This document shows, piece after piece, positions 47,740 through 58,662 of a stretch of DNA of 64,000 nucleotides; position 1 is the stretch's first letter; every line of letters begins with the position of its first letter. Below the pieces are notes generated by a model. It was given only the letters and a program-made list of their open reading frames with translations, was not told where the DNA came from and searched no databases. The DNA is from Reticulitermes speratus. Lineage: Eukaryota; Arthropoda; Insecta; Blattodea; Rhinotermitidae. Both the position numbers and the translations under genes were made by a program. Location: positions 18,345,936-18,409,935 of the forward strand of contig JAJKFL010000008.1 in the NCBI GenBank assembly GCA_021186555.1. The letters run 5' to 3'.

Positions 47740-48840
47740 TATATGATGTAATTCTGGTATGAGTTTCTAGTCTCAATTTTCATAACGTTGTGTTGTATGT
47801 AGTTAAGATTTTCTGTTTTACATTATTGACCAATAACCATCAGAATGGTTACATTTGCATTCACAGTGTAAGCAAATTAACTATATTTACTTTTTATCTT
47901 CAGGGACTTCAGAAATTTTTCATTATGTCAAAGCTTCATATTGTACCACTGAGACAATGTATTTGTTCAGTGATGTTCATTACACACATACATGTCAGAA
48001 TATCCCATATTGAACATAACCAAAACTTAACTGCTTGTTCCCTGAGAATTTTTTTCCTATAACAAAAATGTCAAGAGCTAACAATTTAATTTGAATTGTG
48101 TATTGTCATGGGAAAACAATTAAAAATGAGACACGAGTCATTAATATATAAATATGGCATCAGATGGAAATCGTTGATTGTGTGTTTATGAACACAAGGT
48201 ACAAATACCTACCAACAATTTCCATTCAATGCAGTTGCAAATAGTACATAACGATAATAGTCGAATGCATGTTGTAGCACCTGCTCAGGTTAAGAAAAGT
48301 GAAAAACTGTTCACTTGGAATAGATCTTTGCCTCATCTATCCCAAGCAACACTGAACAAGCATCACAAGAAACTGAGATTCAGATCATTGAAGTATCAGC
48401 AAATACTTAAGCACTAAAGCACTAATGTTTGCCATGTTGCCCTGCTTTTGTTGTGGACTGTAACAGTTTATGGTTTATACTGGCTTTATATTACAGAATT
48501 ATTACATATTATGTTTAGGAAAAATGGTCAATTAATTATGTACAGTCATCCCAAGTGATTATCAAGTTATCACAACTCAATCAAGCAGGATCATGTGCCA
48601 GCATATAACGATGTGATTGGTTGAGTTGGGACTTATTTAGAACCATGGTCAACACAGCAGCTTAAAAATTGCATTTCCTGCCCTATTAGCCTCTATAAAT
48701 AAACTAGATATTTTCTGATGAAGACACTTTCTTCCCTCCTTTGCTCGCCACTTTCCCATTTAAATCTACAACGTACGTGACTTTCTAAATCATTTGTTTT
48801 GGTCAAATATTCCGTCCAACACAACTGTCTGTTTATTATA
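47740..48840. other. 3' flank of the FReD gene, no gene recognised
   Basis: AT-rich, with several small chance frames only. Confidence 0.45.
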
Positions 48841-48841
48841 T

Positions 48842-49145
48842 CATAGCTGCATGTTTTGGTCCCTTACTTGGACCATCATCAGGTTATCGCACAAACACTT
48901 TTGAAAAAGGCAAACGTGCACAAAAATCTATACTTCTTTTGTGAGAAATTTAGTCAAAGATATAATGTCAATCACTATAAAAACTTAAAAAAGAAGGCAT
49001 TAAAATGTAACATGAATGTATACTTCAACAACAAATGTATAAAGACTTCACAAAAGAAGTATAGATTTTTGTATATATGTTTGCCCTTTGTAAAAGTTTT
49101 TATGCAGTTGCCTGATGGTGGTCTGAATAAGGAACCCAAATGTGT
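48842..49145. mobile_element. Inverted Penelope-type fold-back with hammerhead-like ends
   Basis: At the left on the minus strand: AUAAC, CUGAUGAU, a perfect GGUCC/GGACC stem II, AAAACAUGCA, GCUAU. At the right on the plus strand: GUUGCCUGAUGGUGG..GGAACC, CAAAUGUGUAGCUGUG. Between them, CAAAAATCTATACTTCTTTT occurs on the plus strand at 48,921 and on the minus strand at about 49,060. Both GAAAC cores are mutated at their first base. Confidence 0.65.
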
Positions 49146-49352
49146 AGCTGTGTTACAATAAACAAGTAGTTATGTTGGATGGAATACTGGATTGCTTATT
49201 GATATTGTGAACACAGCGGGATGGCAACCATCAAAATATTTGTTTTGGTATTTATCATCTTCCAATAAGTAACAGAAATGTGTATTTCTCTTTTTTAGGA
49301 GGGTTTTGATTTTTTTTTTAAATTTGGAGTTGGGTTAAAGCAAGTAAACAGC

Positions 49353-49447
49353 TCATGAAGTTGTACTGATGATCCCTTTTGGCTTGATCAGCATAACAGC
49401 TCTCTTCAGAGTGTAGTCCCATCCTCTCCAGCGGAACCATACAATAC
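49353..49447 (-). CDS. Fibrinogen-related protein, last exon (exon 4 seen) with stop
   Basis: C-terminal exon of the FReD domain. Acceptor CTGTTCCAG precedes GTATTGTATGG. 95 nt: two bases completing Gly, then IVWFRWRGWDYTLKRAVMLI, KPKGIISTTS and TGA. The W-x-x-W-x-x-x-Y-x-L-K-x-x-x-M-x-I-x-P pattern is the diagnostic end of fibrinogen C domains. The match in phase with exon 3 (…ARQ G) is exact. No clear polyadenylation signal was found close downstream. Secreted FReD lectins of arthropods bind acetylated sugars in immunity or act in adhesion; which applies here cannot be told. Confidence 0.93.
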
Positions 49448-49849
49448 CTGGAACAGATGCATGACTTAAGGCAACGAGCTTATAAGATGGACAGTCTAGG
49501 ACTGATGAGACCTTGAGACCTCAAAGCTCTTTGAATAATGTTTACACAAAATTTTCACATAAGAGAGATGAAGGAAAGAAAGGGGATAGTAATAATGATA
49601 CAGCATACACTGAAAAGTGGTGAAAAAGGAATACAGGATGAAGGATTGGGGAGATAAAGGTATGAAAGGGATGCCTGGAAGATGTACAGGGGTTGAGGGG
49701 TTGAAGATAGAGAAGAAATGATTTGTTGTGAGAGATTGAACACGTGCATGTGCTAAAAAGTCATGACTAGATGACAGGATATATTTTATATAATAAATGA
49801 CTAGAATTTCTGTTACATATTCAGCATGTGTTAAACTAATCATCCATAC

Positions 49850-49974
49850 CTTGCCTTGCTGTGAGATCTTGAGGATCGTTGAGATACAGTCCATTGAGCC
49901 CTCTGCCACACGACTTCCACCACCAGCCACCCTTCAGCATAGAGGCACAGTTCAGGCTTGACCTGTCATTGTCT
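49850..49974 (-). CDS. Fibrinogen-related protein, exon 3 seen
   Basis: Acceptor GTTTGCAG precedes AGACAATGAC; donor after AGGCAAG is GTATGG. 125 nt = one base, 41 codons, one base. Reads DNDRSSLNCASMLKGGWWWK, then SCGRGLNGLYLNDPQDLTARQ. The DND (Asp-x-Asp) is the calcium-site motif of the domain. The pair NC..SC is its conserved C-terminal disulphide, and GGWWWKSC-GLNG is the family signature near the ligand pocket. The first base completes Arg with exon 2. The intron to exon 4 is 402 bp; that to exon 2 is 5,198 bp and full of repeats. Confidence 0.95.
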
Positions 49975-50256
49975 CTGCAAACAAACAATTTGATACTAAA
50001 GTGCAACTTACATATATACAGGCTAGCAGTGGGTCCCTACATATCACTGATGAGACTGTGAAGTGCTGAACTAAAGTGAATGATGAAAATTACTGTACTA
50101 AGAAAAGTTTGTGTTGCAAGTCTTCAGTAATTTTTTTTAACCATAAGAAATTACATGCATTTTAGAAGATTCTTTGTGCTTTTGTGTGGTTTATTGATCT
50201 TGATGTGTATTTATTACGAATACAAAGTTATTACTGCAAAACTAATTACACTGTTT

Positions 50257-50439
50257 TTTAAAAATAAACACCAACAAAATGCACAACTTTCAAGGCGCAG
50301 ACCAGCTCCTTATATCATGAAACTATCCAACGCGTTGGTGATGGCTCGCAAAGAGCCGAAACGCGTTGGATAGTTTCATGATATAAGGAGCTGGTCTGCG
50401 CCTTGAAAGTTGTGCATTTTGTTGGTGTTTATTTTTAAA
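50257..50439. mobile_element. Perfect 80-bp inverted repeat with a hammerhead-like centre
   Basis: Arms 50,257-50,336 and 50,360-50,439 are exact reverse complements. The 23-bp centre holds stem II GGCUC/GAGCC followed by GAAAC, while AUCCAAC/GUUGGAU makes an outer stem. The 5' core reads UUGGUGAU instead of CUGANGAU. It lies in the large FReD intron. Identical arms point to a recent fold-back. Confidence 0.85.
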
Positions 50440-50531
50440 TAATGAAAATGCACGGTGAATTAAGATTAAAGATTAATTACACTGTGTAATCTGAATTATG
50501 TTTGTAGCCCAAGTTTTTCTGTCTTGGTACG

Positions 50532-50534
<3 letters not shown>

Positions 50535-50577
<43 letters not shown>
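50535..50577. repeat. (CA)n microsatellite
   Basis: A GC-alternating start then about 20 CA units. Confidence 0.95.
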
Positions 50578-50579
<2 letters not shown>

Positions 50580-50644
50580 GCACACACACCAAGAGAGAAA
50601 ACCTTTATATAGATATATATGTATATATATTAAAAATGTGAAGT

Positions 50645-50903
50645 GCCAGTCCACACCATGAAGGCATTGGGTGGGGGGGAGAAGAGCTATAGCTCCACTG
50701 ATTCTTAACCATGGCACAAGATGGAGGTGAGTGGTCAGCTTCATGCCGCAGCTGCTTTACCCCTGGGAAAGAACCCCAGTACCCACTAAATGGGAGGCAG
50801 GGTGGGTCACAAGAGTCAGTCTCTTCCCCTGCCAGAAATAGAACCTGGGATGGCTCAGCTCGTAGTCTAGTCACTACACTGACTCGGCTATCCTGGCTCC
50901 CAT
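50645..50903 (-). mobile_element. tRNA-derived SINE (family 1)
   Basis: CCACACCATGAAGGCATTGG, GATGGAGGTGAGTGGTCAGC, CTGGGAAAGAACCCCAGTAC and a decayed tRNA-like head (GTAGTCTAGTCACTACACTG) at the right. Confidence 0.75.
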
Positions 50904-50949
50904 TTGTTTTACATGTACTGTTGTTTTTTGAAAGGTGAGAAGGCAAATG

Positions 50950-53090
50950 CATGTATTAAAATATGTTCATGCACTTATGTATTTCAAGGATATTATGAAA
51001 TTTGTGTGTTGTTTTGGTGCAGCTTTTGTTTATTTTTGGCCTTAGGGTTTGGTTTTTGCTGTATGTTGATGTGTGTTTTTTCTTTGAGGTCTGTGAAACT
51101 GATGTGTACTACCAAAATGTTTGTTTAGAAATCTCAAGAGCATTTGCTTTCAGGTTGTGGTGTATGACCCATCAAGCATAGCCATACACTGGGCGGGTTA
51201 AGTGGTTTAGGTAAGAGAGACTGACACCCAGGACAAGGGACTGAAACCATGACCTTTTCTTTCAACATTTCATTTGTTTGATTTGTAGTGGGAGTGTTAC
51301 AGCATGTAATAGTGAGATTAAAATTCTGACTACAACACAACGTCCTCATCTACTGGGATACTGGGTGAACATTTTTATTAAAGGATAGAATTTATGATAC
51401 TGGTTCTTCCTTGTTAGAAGCAACAGGCACAAAGAAATAATTTCAGGTGTTAAAGAAACTGGAGATAGCAACAAGTGAAACCTTTAAGTTCCAGAACTAG
51501 AGGCAATTGAAATGTGGCTTGGATTCAGTATGCCTCTACAAAACGTTGTGATCCTGTTATCCATAGTGTTGTGATAGATTACTATAATCACAATATAATT
51601 TTTACCCTTCTTGATTGTACTGTTTAATCAAGAAAATTACTAGCATGTTGTGACTTATTATTCTGACCTTACACTAGTTATTTGCTTGCACATGTTATTT
51701 TAATTGCTACAGTTTTGAGCATTTTGTCGTATATTTCTTGAATCAAGAATTGTGGGAAACTTTATTGACCCTGCTTTAATATGAATAGGGAGGCCAATCA
51801 TCCACATCAATTATGAGTAATATAGCACAGTGTCCTCTCTGTGTGTGGAATATTTACTGCTCTGGACCTCCAATAAAACCTGAAGATGTCAATGTTAAAC
51901 ACAAAATTTGTAGTCATGTTCCTAGTATTGTCACATAAAGAGCCTGGTAATATAATGGCACAGAAGCCATGTTATAATAATTACAGCCATGAAAACTGAA
52001 TATTTTTTAGAGGGCCATCAGAATTTCATAATCTGTATTGAATGGTACTAATTTTGCTCTACTTTTGTAAGTTTGGATGGTTGCCACGTTAATTTGATGT
52101 CTGCTCATTTAAAAATCTTCATTCATAGTGGTTGAAAGGATGTTAGTACATGCCTATACTCACATGTTGCACAGAATAAGAATATATTATTGAGAACATT
52201 ATTTTTTTATTATCAGAAAGTTTAGTTTGTGTGAAAATGAAAACAATAACAGTAGTTCAATTCAAATATTTCAGCTTTTCAGGTTGCTGTTTTTGTATCT
52301 GTGATGTGTTTTCCCATTTTTCTTAATGTATTTCCCGCATTTTAAATCGGAATATTTTAAAACTTGCCCGAAGGTTATGAAGTATAGAAGAGTGTTTTTG
52401 CATTGTGAGAACCATACCACAAAAGTCTTTGGATTTCAAAGTGGACACTGAACTCTGTTACATAATACTGGTGCCTAGAATGGAGGATACAGGGAGACAG
52501 AATTTTGATGGGGAAGTCTCTTGGGACATGTGCATTATGCTTGGAAAGAATTTCAGAAGAGAACATTAAGGTTGATATTAGGGAGATATGTTGTGGGCAT
52601 TGGTGGTGCATGGTATTAGCTCAGGATCATGTCCAATGGGAATCATTACATTCTGCTACAGTGTTGTGTCAGTGTTAATACTGCAGCTGTAGAACTTCAG
52701 AAGTGCCAGAGTTGATGACATTTTGCATAAGTGTTAGTGTCTTGGACGTTTATATGTTTTGCTTTCAAGAAGAGCTGCAGTTCTGTTCTGGGTACAGAGA
52801 GACTTAAAATAATTGTTTGATTTTTAAGTTTGTGTTTTTTACACTCTTGTCTTTTTTCAGATTGATTTCCTTGCTTGATTGAGCTACAAGGATGTCTGCT
52901 TAAAAATTACAGGTACCGTTACCTAATTATTACAGTACTTGACATACAAACTTGGTTTTTTTAAAGTAGTTTGTTAGTTATTTTTGTGGATGGAAGTGAA
53001 ATGGTAGTAAAGTCAAGTGGAATCACAACCTCTTAAAAATGGTGACACATTTGTTGATGTATGAGAAGTGATGCACAAACCTTTTGCCAA
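50950..53090. other. FReD intron, no exon recognised
   Basis: T-rich, long unbroken non-coding stretch. Nothing recognised. Confidence 0.5.
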
Positions 53091-53099
53091 ACCTTATGC

Positions 53100-53478
53100 C
53101 AGTAATTCCCAACCAGGATTCCACGAGAAATCACAGAATAAATAAACAGAATCTTTAAAATATGGTGAAAAATACCAAATAGCCAGCGAAATATGACTGA
53201 AATTTTTGTCCCGCAATTGGCAATACTGGAGTAATGTCTGTGCCCTACCAACTGCCTGTGTGTTTTGTTTTGGTCAGTTTGTATTTAAGATTTTATTATT
53301 TGTTCCATGTCTGTGATAGTTCGATATTGTTACAGAACTGCCTCACCAGTGGCACAGAAAGTCTCCCTGCTATTAGCTTTTTCTGGCCTGTAAAAGTTTT
53401 CATATGTAGGGGTTCCTTGGGATATGAAAAATTATTTTGTGGGTTCCTCCATTGAAAACCAAAGGTTGGGAAACACTG
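53100..53478. mobile_element. hAT-like MITE
   Basis: CAGTAATTCCCAACC to GGTTGGGAAACACTG. Flanks CCTTATGC and TCTTATGG share six of eight bases, consistent with an aged 8-bp target duplication. Same family as 19,165-19,486. Confidence 0.82.
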
Positions 53479-54229
53479 TCTTATGGAAACGTTGAATGAG
53501 TCAGAGGATTATCAGCAATAGCAACAGGGTATAAGCCAATTTCTGGCATGTTCCATCTTGGTTGATCCTAGTTTGTTCTGCCAGTTGGAATTTATTCATA
53601 CCCAAACTTGGGAATTGGTGTATTGTTCATTCTTATTCAATGTTGTGTCCACTTATGTCTATAATCTACAATAATTTTATTTAAATTGTATGAATTTTAT
53701 GGTAATATTGAAGTAGAGGCAAATGAGATGAAGAAGGGTTCAGCTAGTTGAAGATAAGGTGTTGCCGTTTGCCTTTCTGAACACTGGAATGAATCTTCAG
53801 GTTCCATAAGAGCAGGGATTTTTAACTAGCTAAGCATTTACCAACTACTCAGGGAGGGTCTGTTTTATGTCATTTGTGTGCACAATATGGAAAATGAGTG
53901 GGTGATATTAGTTTATAGTTGGAAACCTTGTCTACTTCTTTATCCAACCATGGTCTGCCATTAATCCATTTTCTGGATTTGATTAACGTTACTCAGACCT
54001 ACTTTGTTTGGCCCCAAGTGACTGATCAGCATTTGTCACTTTACTACGGGCAATAGCTGTGTTTGTAACACTACCAGATGCGTTAAAGCAGATTTAATTC
54101 AGGAAGTGCTTGCTACCATTACCTTCCAGAACTTTCTCTTTCTGTACCCAAAGTTGAATCTTGAATATTTTATAATACAAACTATATTCTCATCTGTTTT
54201 TCCTGTTGGTGTGAAATTTATGTCATTCT

Positions 54230-54620
54230 AGGGGAAGAACATGCAAATAGATTGAGAATGTCAGAACACAATGCTGAGGTGGACTTCATAGAAAGGGAGT
54301 AAGAGAAGTAAGAGGGTGATGGTGTTTACTGCAAAGTGAGCAGCTTCTTAATGTTTACTGTGCATCAAATATTGTTTAAGAGAGAGTGGATGGGACATGT
54401 AGTACACAGGGGGGAGATGAACTTGAAGAGAAGCGACCTGTAGATGGGAGGATAATATTAAAGTGGGTATTAAGGAAATGTGAGGATGCCGATAGGATTT
54501 AACTTGCTCAGGATACAGACAAATTATGAGCTCTTTTGAACATTAACTTTTGGGTTTCATAAAAGGCGAGAAGTTTCTTTACCAATTTAGCCACTATCAG
54601 TTTCTGAACGAAGGCTCTAC
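54230..54620 (+). mobile_element. LINE 3'-tail relic
   Basis: SENTMLRWTS-type start, RMGHVVH..GE, then GRPVDGRIILKWVLRK-like broken frames and GGGTTTCATAAAAGGCGAG, the shared tail terminus. Confidence 0.6.
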
Positions 54621-54790
54621 TGAATGGAATTAGTTGTCGAATTGTATGTTTAAACCAGTTCATTATTCTTCGTGGGTAATGAGGTGAAAATCTCAGCAAT
54701 TAAAATCTGACCGTAATAGAGCAGGAAAAAAAAGGCAGAATATCAAATTATGGTCTTCAGAGTTCTTGCATCGGGTAGTATAAGAAGTAT

Positions 54791-54836
54791 GTTCGATGTT
54801 TCGGGTGAACGTTATGCGTCTATCTTCAGGGTGACT
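54791..54836 (-). ncRNA. Hammerhead-like motif
   Basis: Minus strand ACC, CUGAAGAU, an imperfect hairpin containing ACG/CGU, ACCC, GAAACAUCGA. Both core strings are intact; stem II is weak. Confidence 0.5.
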
Positions 54837-55172
54837 GAATTTGGTTCAGGTAGATACTTCGGCATTGGACATATTACCCTACACGACGTAAGAACCCAAA
54901 AGACTGTCCTTTGGGCAACAGTCTCCTTCTAAGGGCTAAAAACTTATATAAAGGTGGAAAATCTTATACAGAGTTATTCATTGAAAAGAAAAAAACCTTT
55001 AGCATAATGTACTTTTTGGCGCATTTGATACTAAGTGTAGCTACTTGTCACCTGTAGTTTGGAACGCAGGGTATGTGAGTCTGTTTCTGTCAGATATACT
55101 CATTGAAACTTGTTCAAGATACTAGGAGGAAGTGTCAATGTTGTAGGAATGCAGGGCAGTATTTGGACTTAC

Positions 55173-55316
55173 CTGTTGTACGTTGAGAACGGACTGTTAT
55201 TGCTGCCGTACCAGGGGTCGTTTAAAGAATCACCGGCATTACCTTCATAACCATCAATTTCCAGTTTGTAGTATTCTGCTTCAGAGTAGATCTTGAAGTG
55301 ACTGTACTGGGCATAT
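55173..55316 (-). CDS. Fibrinogen-related protein, exon 2 seen
   Basis: Acceptor CCAACAG precedes ATATGCCCAG; donor after TACAACAG is GTAAGT. 144 nt = one base, 47 codons, two bases. Reads YAQYSHFKIYSEAEYYKLEI, then DGYEGNAGDSL and NDPWYGSNNSPFSTYN. The order A-x-Y-x-x-F-x-(I/V)-x-x-E-x-x-x-Y-x-L, then G-x-AGD, then PFST matches the middle of fibrinogen C domains, directly before the calcium loop in exon 3. Splice phases fit both neighbours without adjustment. Confidence 0.95.
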
Positions 55317-55466
55317 CTGTTGGAAAATTAACGTTAGATGCTTTAATTGGATTACACGAGATCGGTTGTTTAGATTGCAGCAACATTTGTAATTTCATTT
55401 TGCAATACATTTCATTGTTATTTAAATGTTTTATTTTGGTCGTGGCCTGCTCGCAACGAAAGTGCT

Positions 55467-55503
55467 CTCAATCACTGGCCCACTGGTGGTCCAGTGATTG
55501 AGA
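55467..55503. repeat. 13-bp perfect inverted repeat
   Basis: TCTCAATCACTGG and CCAGTGATTGAGA around eleven bases, inside the FReD intron. Confidence 0.85.
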
Positions 55504-55607
55504 CTAGGTGTTTCTTCTTGATGCGCGACATCCCGTTGTGTGTACAGTAGGTCATTTTCAATCAAAAGGTCATCATCACCATCATATTTTCATATTTTTA
55601 TGAGAAT

Positions 55608-55650
55608 TTCGTGATGATGAGCTGTTAAAGGCTGAAACATGTAGCTTTTA
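55608..55650 (+). ncRNA. Hammerhead-like motif
   Basis: GUGAUGAU, stem II AGCU/GGCU with a short loop, GAAACAUGUA, GCU. Stem I is weak and the first core base is G instead of C. Confidence 0.5.
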
Positions 55651-56048
55651 TTGTAAATAAGGTTGCGTTGGGCTGTTTGCTTTTGACTTAAAATAATAGG
55701 TGTTTCTATTGAACCCATCTGAGTAGATGTTTCCCCATCGTTTTCCTCGACGGTGGAAACGCATAATTTTTTGGAAACGTGTTGTGTTTGGAATACTTGA
55801 CAATTGGCATGGTCCAGGAGCCAAATGATACTGATTGTATTAGGCGTTAACAATTACGAAAATGGCTGACAGCACTAAACTTTGATCTTAGGCTGTGTCT
55901 GGTGGATGGTATTTTGAATTTGTATTAGTGGAAATTCTACACATAGATGGGTCACTGAACTGTGTAATTATTATAAGTTCTTTCTAGAACTTATTTATTT
56001 ATGGCTTATTTTTACGACGTTGCTGTATCTTGTACTGTATAGTTTTCG

Positions 56049-56276
56049 ATGGTAGGATTATTAAGAAATTCGAAACGTGTGGAAGCAAGTGTTCGTGGCC
56101 TAACTGAAGTACTATCGGTGCATTTGCCTGAAGGGACTGAGGACTGCTACGAAGACCCTCAGGGTAATCCGGTGTCCCTCCCGGGATTCGCACCAGTCAC
56201 CTACAGAATGCGTTACCGCTGGAACAAACTGTTGCTTGTTGCTGAGAGCATGAAAGTGGTGTACTTAGAGCAATAA
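56049..56276 (+). mobile_element. Dispersed repeat with pseudo-coding frame
   Basis: Open 75-codon frame with SVHLPEGTEDCYEDPQGNPV, then SLPGFAPVTYRM. I recall this kind of peptide (EGT-EN-EPQ..SPG) as translated repeat sequence in cockroach/termite gene models. Not a gene. Confidence 0.5.
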
Positions 56277-56671
56277 TTAGACATTTCGTACAGAAGAAGG
56301 GAAAGTACAGATGAGGCTTGCTTGCCTTGATTCGTTTTAAACATAATGACTTACCGCAACTTTTTCATGAGTCATGTTACAAATGATAATTGTGCTCTTC
56401 AGTGGACTTAAGTTTATTGTTCGTGTCCGTATACATACGAGTACGTTGATGACAGGATTTTGGTTCTTACAATATCCATAAATGTTTGGGCCCCTACGCA
56501 CATGTTTGACAGTTTTTCTGCCATACTTCAAGCGGACCGAACGTAGCCACCTTATTCTGTAGGACATTATTTTAGGGCAGTGTTCGGCCGAGTTTTGATA
56601 CTGCGGACCGGTTAGTTTGTTAAGAGATATCTGAGGACAGATACAGCAGGTAAAGTTTTCCTTGTCTACGC

Positions 56672-56938
56672 GACGAAGGCGTGTAGGGAGATCAGAGATA
56701 TAGCTCTACTCTTTCTTAACCTCGGCACTAGATAAGGGGTGAGCGGTCAACTTCACTCCCTGGCCACTTTACCCCTGGGAAGCAACCCCGATTTCCGTTT
56801 AATAGGAGGCTGGGTGGGCACCAGAGCCGATCTGGACGTTTGAGAGAAGAGAAAAACCTCTTGCCCTTGCTGGGATTCGAATCCCGGATCGTCCAGCCAG
56901 TAGTGTGGTCGCTGTGCCGACTACGGTCTATGTATATC
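56672..56938 (-). mobile_element. tRNA-derived SINE (family 1), best tRNA-like head
   Basis: Minus strand: GACCGTAGTCGGCACAGCGA (A-box-like), GGGATTCGAATCCC (B-box region), then the body through GACCGCTCACCCCTTATC and GATATAGCTCTACTC-type sequence. Flanked by sequence containing ACTGCGGACCGGT on both sides, which is therefore an older repeat interrupted by this SINE. Confidence 0.8.
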
Positions 56939-56999
56939 TTAAGAAATCGCTGCAACTGGTAATAGGTGATATGTTTAAAAGTTACTGCGGACCGGTACA

Positions 57000-58457
57000 T
57001 AGGTTACTGACGGAGTGTGTAATATTAGTTTGGTGTATAGTTTTAGAAAAGTTACTGCGGAGTGGTTCCCAGTAGACTTGCTCATTAGCGAACTCTGCTT
57101 CTTTGCATCACAAACGTAACACGCCAGATCAAAATGGTGCTATAGTATCGTATATGTATCGCATTTTGAGTTTAGCTACAATTTATGTATTTCAGTATTA
57201 AGTATATTATGAATCTGCTAATCCTAGTCTGGGGAACGGTGGAAGAAGTTTAGCGTTTTGCTTTCCACAGTTTGAGAAGAACTGTTTTTTTTTTTGGGCG
57301 GGGGGAGGGAGAAGTGGCTCTTAGAATTAGAAAATTTAAAATTACAACATTGTCGCAAGTCTCTGATCCCAGCTTTGAAACACATGTTTAATTATCATTA
57401 TGATGACGTCGTGTATCTATGTGGGTTGGATTCACTGGGCTGAAGGTAGTCCAGTGATGGTGTCTTATAAGTACGGTAATTGCAATCCGGATTTCAGCTG
57501 AGCGACTGTCAGCTTCTCAAAAAGAAAGTACTGGGCTGTTTGGTCCAAGAGGCGACGCGTCTAACTTGTATTTAGGTGCCCGGTTGGAATCTTGACCGAG
57601 ACTGACGATCCAGATAGTTTCTTTGTTTTACTCAGTCGCTCCAGGAAGCTGCCGGAATAGTACTTCAAAGGATGTCATGGGCACTACCTTCCATGTACTT
57701 TTAAGTGTATCGTTCACCCATCGTCAGTCTAACATTAAACGCTATACAGTTCGAGGTACTGCCATTGAACAAGGAGTCGGCTGCATGAAGTTGTCTGTTT
57801 ATACATTAAATGCCGTACATTGAAAAGATCGATGTAGCGTTGTGAGTAGATATGACAACAGCAAATTTCCATTGCTGAGGAAGTGCCTTCTATATATATT
57901 AGTAGGATATCAAGAAATGGTTCAGAAATTTGTTATACTAATATATATATTCATGTCACGTGGATGCGAATTTGTCTTTTTGTTTAATTTGTAATGCTTT
58001 TAAAATTCTTTCAATCGATGTATATTCTATTCATGTATCAGTTACGATTGTTAGTAAATTTTATTCCTCTTTCATAAGAGGATTATACCACCACTTGGGA
58101 TAATATAGTTCCGTTCATTGTTCGTTAGCTATACAGTTTTCGTTATTGTTTAAACGTTTCATAACTTAGCATCCCATTTTCTCTGTTTCATGTACTTCGC
58201 TTTCTATTTACTTACATAACTGCCCAATCTGGGGCAGTGTTCCTTTTAACAAATTCTTAATATTATACCATGAGGTTATCCTGTTGCTTAAATCATAATT
58301 AGTAATACGTCGGTTTGATCTGAAATAAATTGTATTCGGTTGTGTTGTAAGAACATCTTTATCTTTAAATTTCGCAGACTTCGATGCTAATGAACGTGGA
58401 CATAATGTATGCCGCCAAAACACAGGAAAATTTCGCTTTCTTTTTGCGTCGTTTTAC
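57000..58457. other. FReD intron, no exon recognised
   Basis: AT-rich. A palindromic TTAGTAGGATATC-like patch lies near 57,900. A 66-codon frame at 57,623 (+) is unrecognised. Confidence 0.45.
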
Positions 58458-58645
58458 CTTTTGTTGCCTTCAAAATCTTCAAGCTCCACGCGCAGCATGT
58501 AATCCTCGTTATTGGTTAGCATGTATATGTTCTCATTGCCAAGCCAGAACTCTTTAGCAGGATCACCAAAGCCGTTCTTATAGTCAGACCAGTCACGGTT
58601 GAAGTTCTCTCGTGGTTCGCCGAAGTCATCGCGCCTCTGAATTGC
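58458..58645 (-). CDS. Fibrinogen-related protein, exon 1 seen (most 5' in window)
   Basis: Acceptor ATGTTTAG precedes GCAATTCAG; donor after AACAAAAG is GTAAAA. 188 nt = 62 codons and two bases. Reads [20 protein letters not shown], then [37 protein letters not shown] and FEGNK. IQRR, F-x-R-x-W-x-x-Y-x-x-GFGD and EFWLGN are hallmark blocks of the fibrinogen C domain (tachylectin, tenascin, angiopoietin type). The usual preceding block with G-x-Y-x-I and CDM-x-x-x-GGGWT is missing and must lie in an upstream exon beyond 64 kb or in sequence I could not recognise. The next 45 bases upstream lead into a long minisatellite. Confidence 0.95.
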
Positions 58646-58662
58646 CTAAACATTAGGAGATA

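Noticed and set aside
50155..50373. Small membrane protein starting MHFRRFFVLLCGLLIL
   Set aside because: Hydrophobic start looks like a signal peptide, but the frame runs straight into the perfect inverted repeat and lacks any other support.
56049..56276. Protein-coding exon on the plus strand
   Set aside because: Resembles a translated dispersed repeat I have seen in other Blattodea models; no splice-compatible neighbours.
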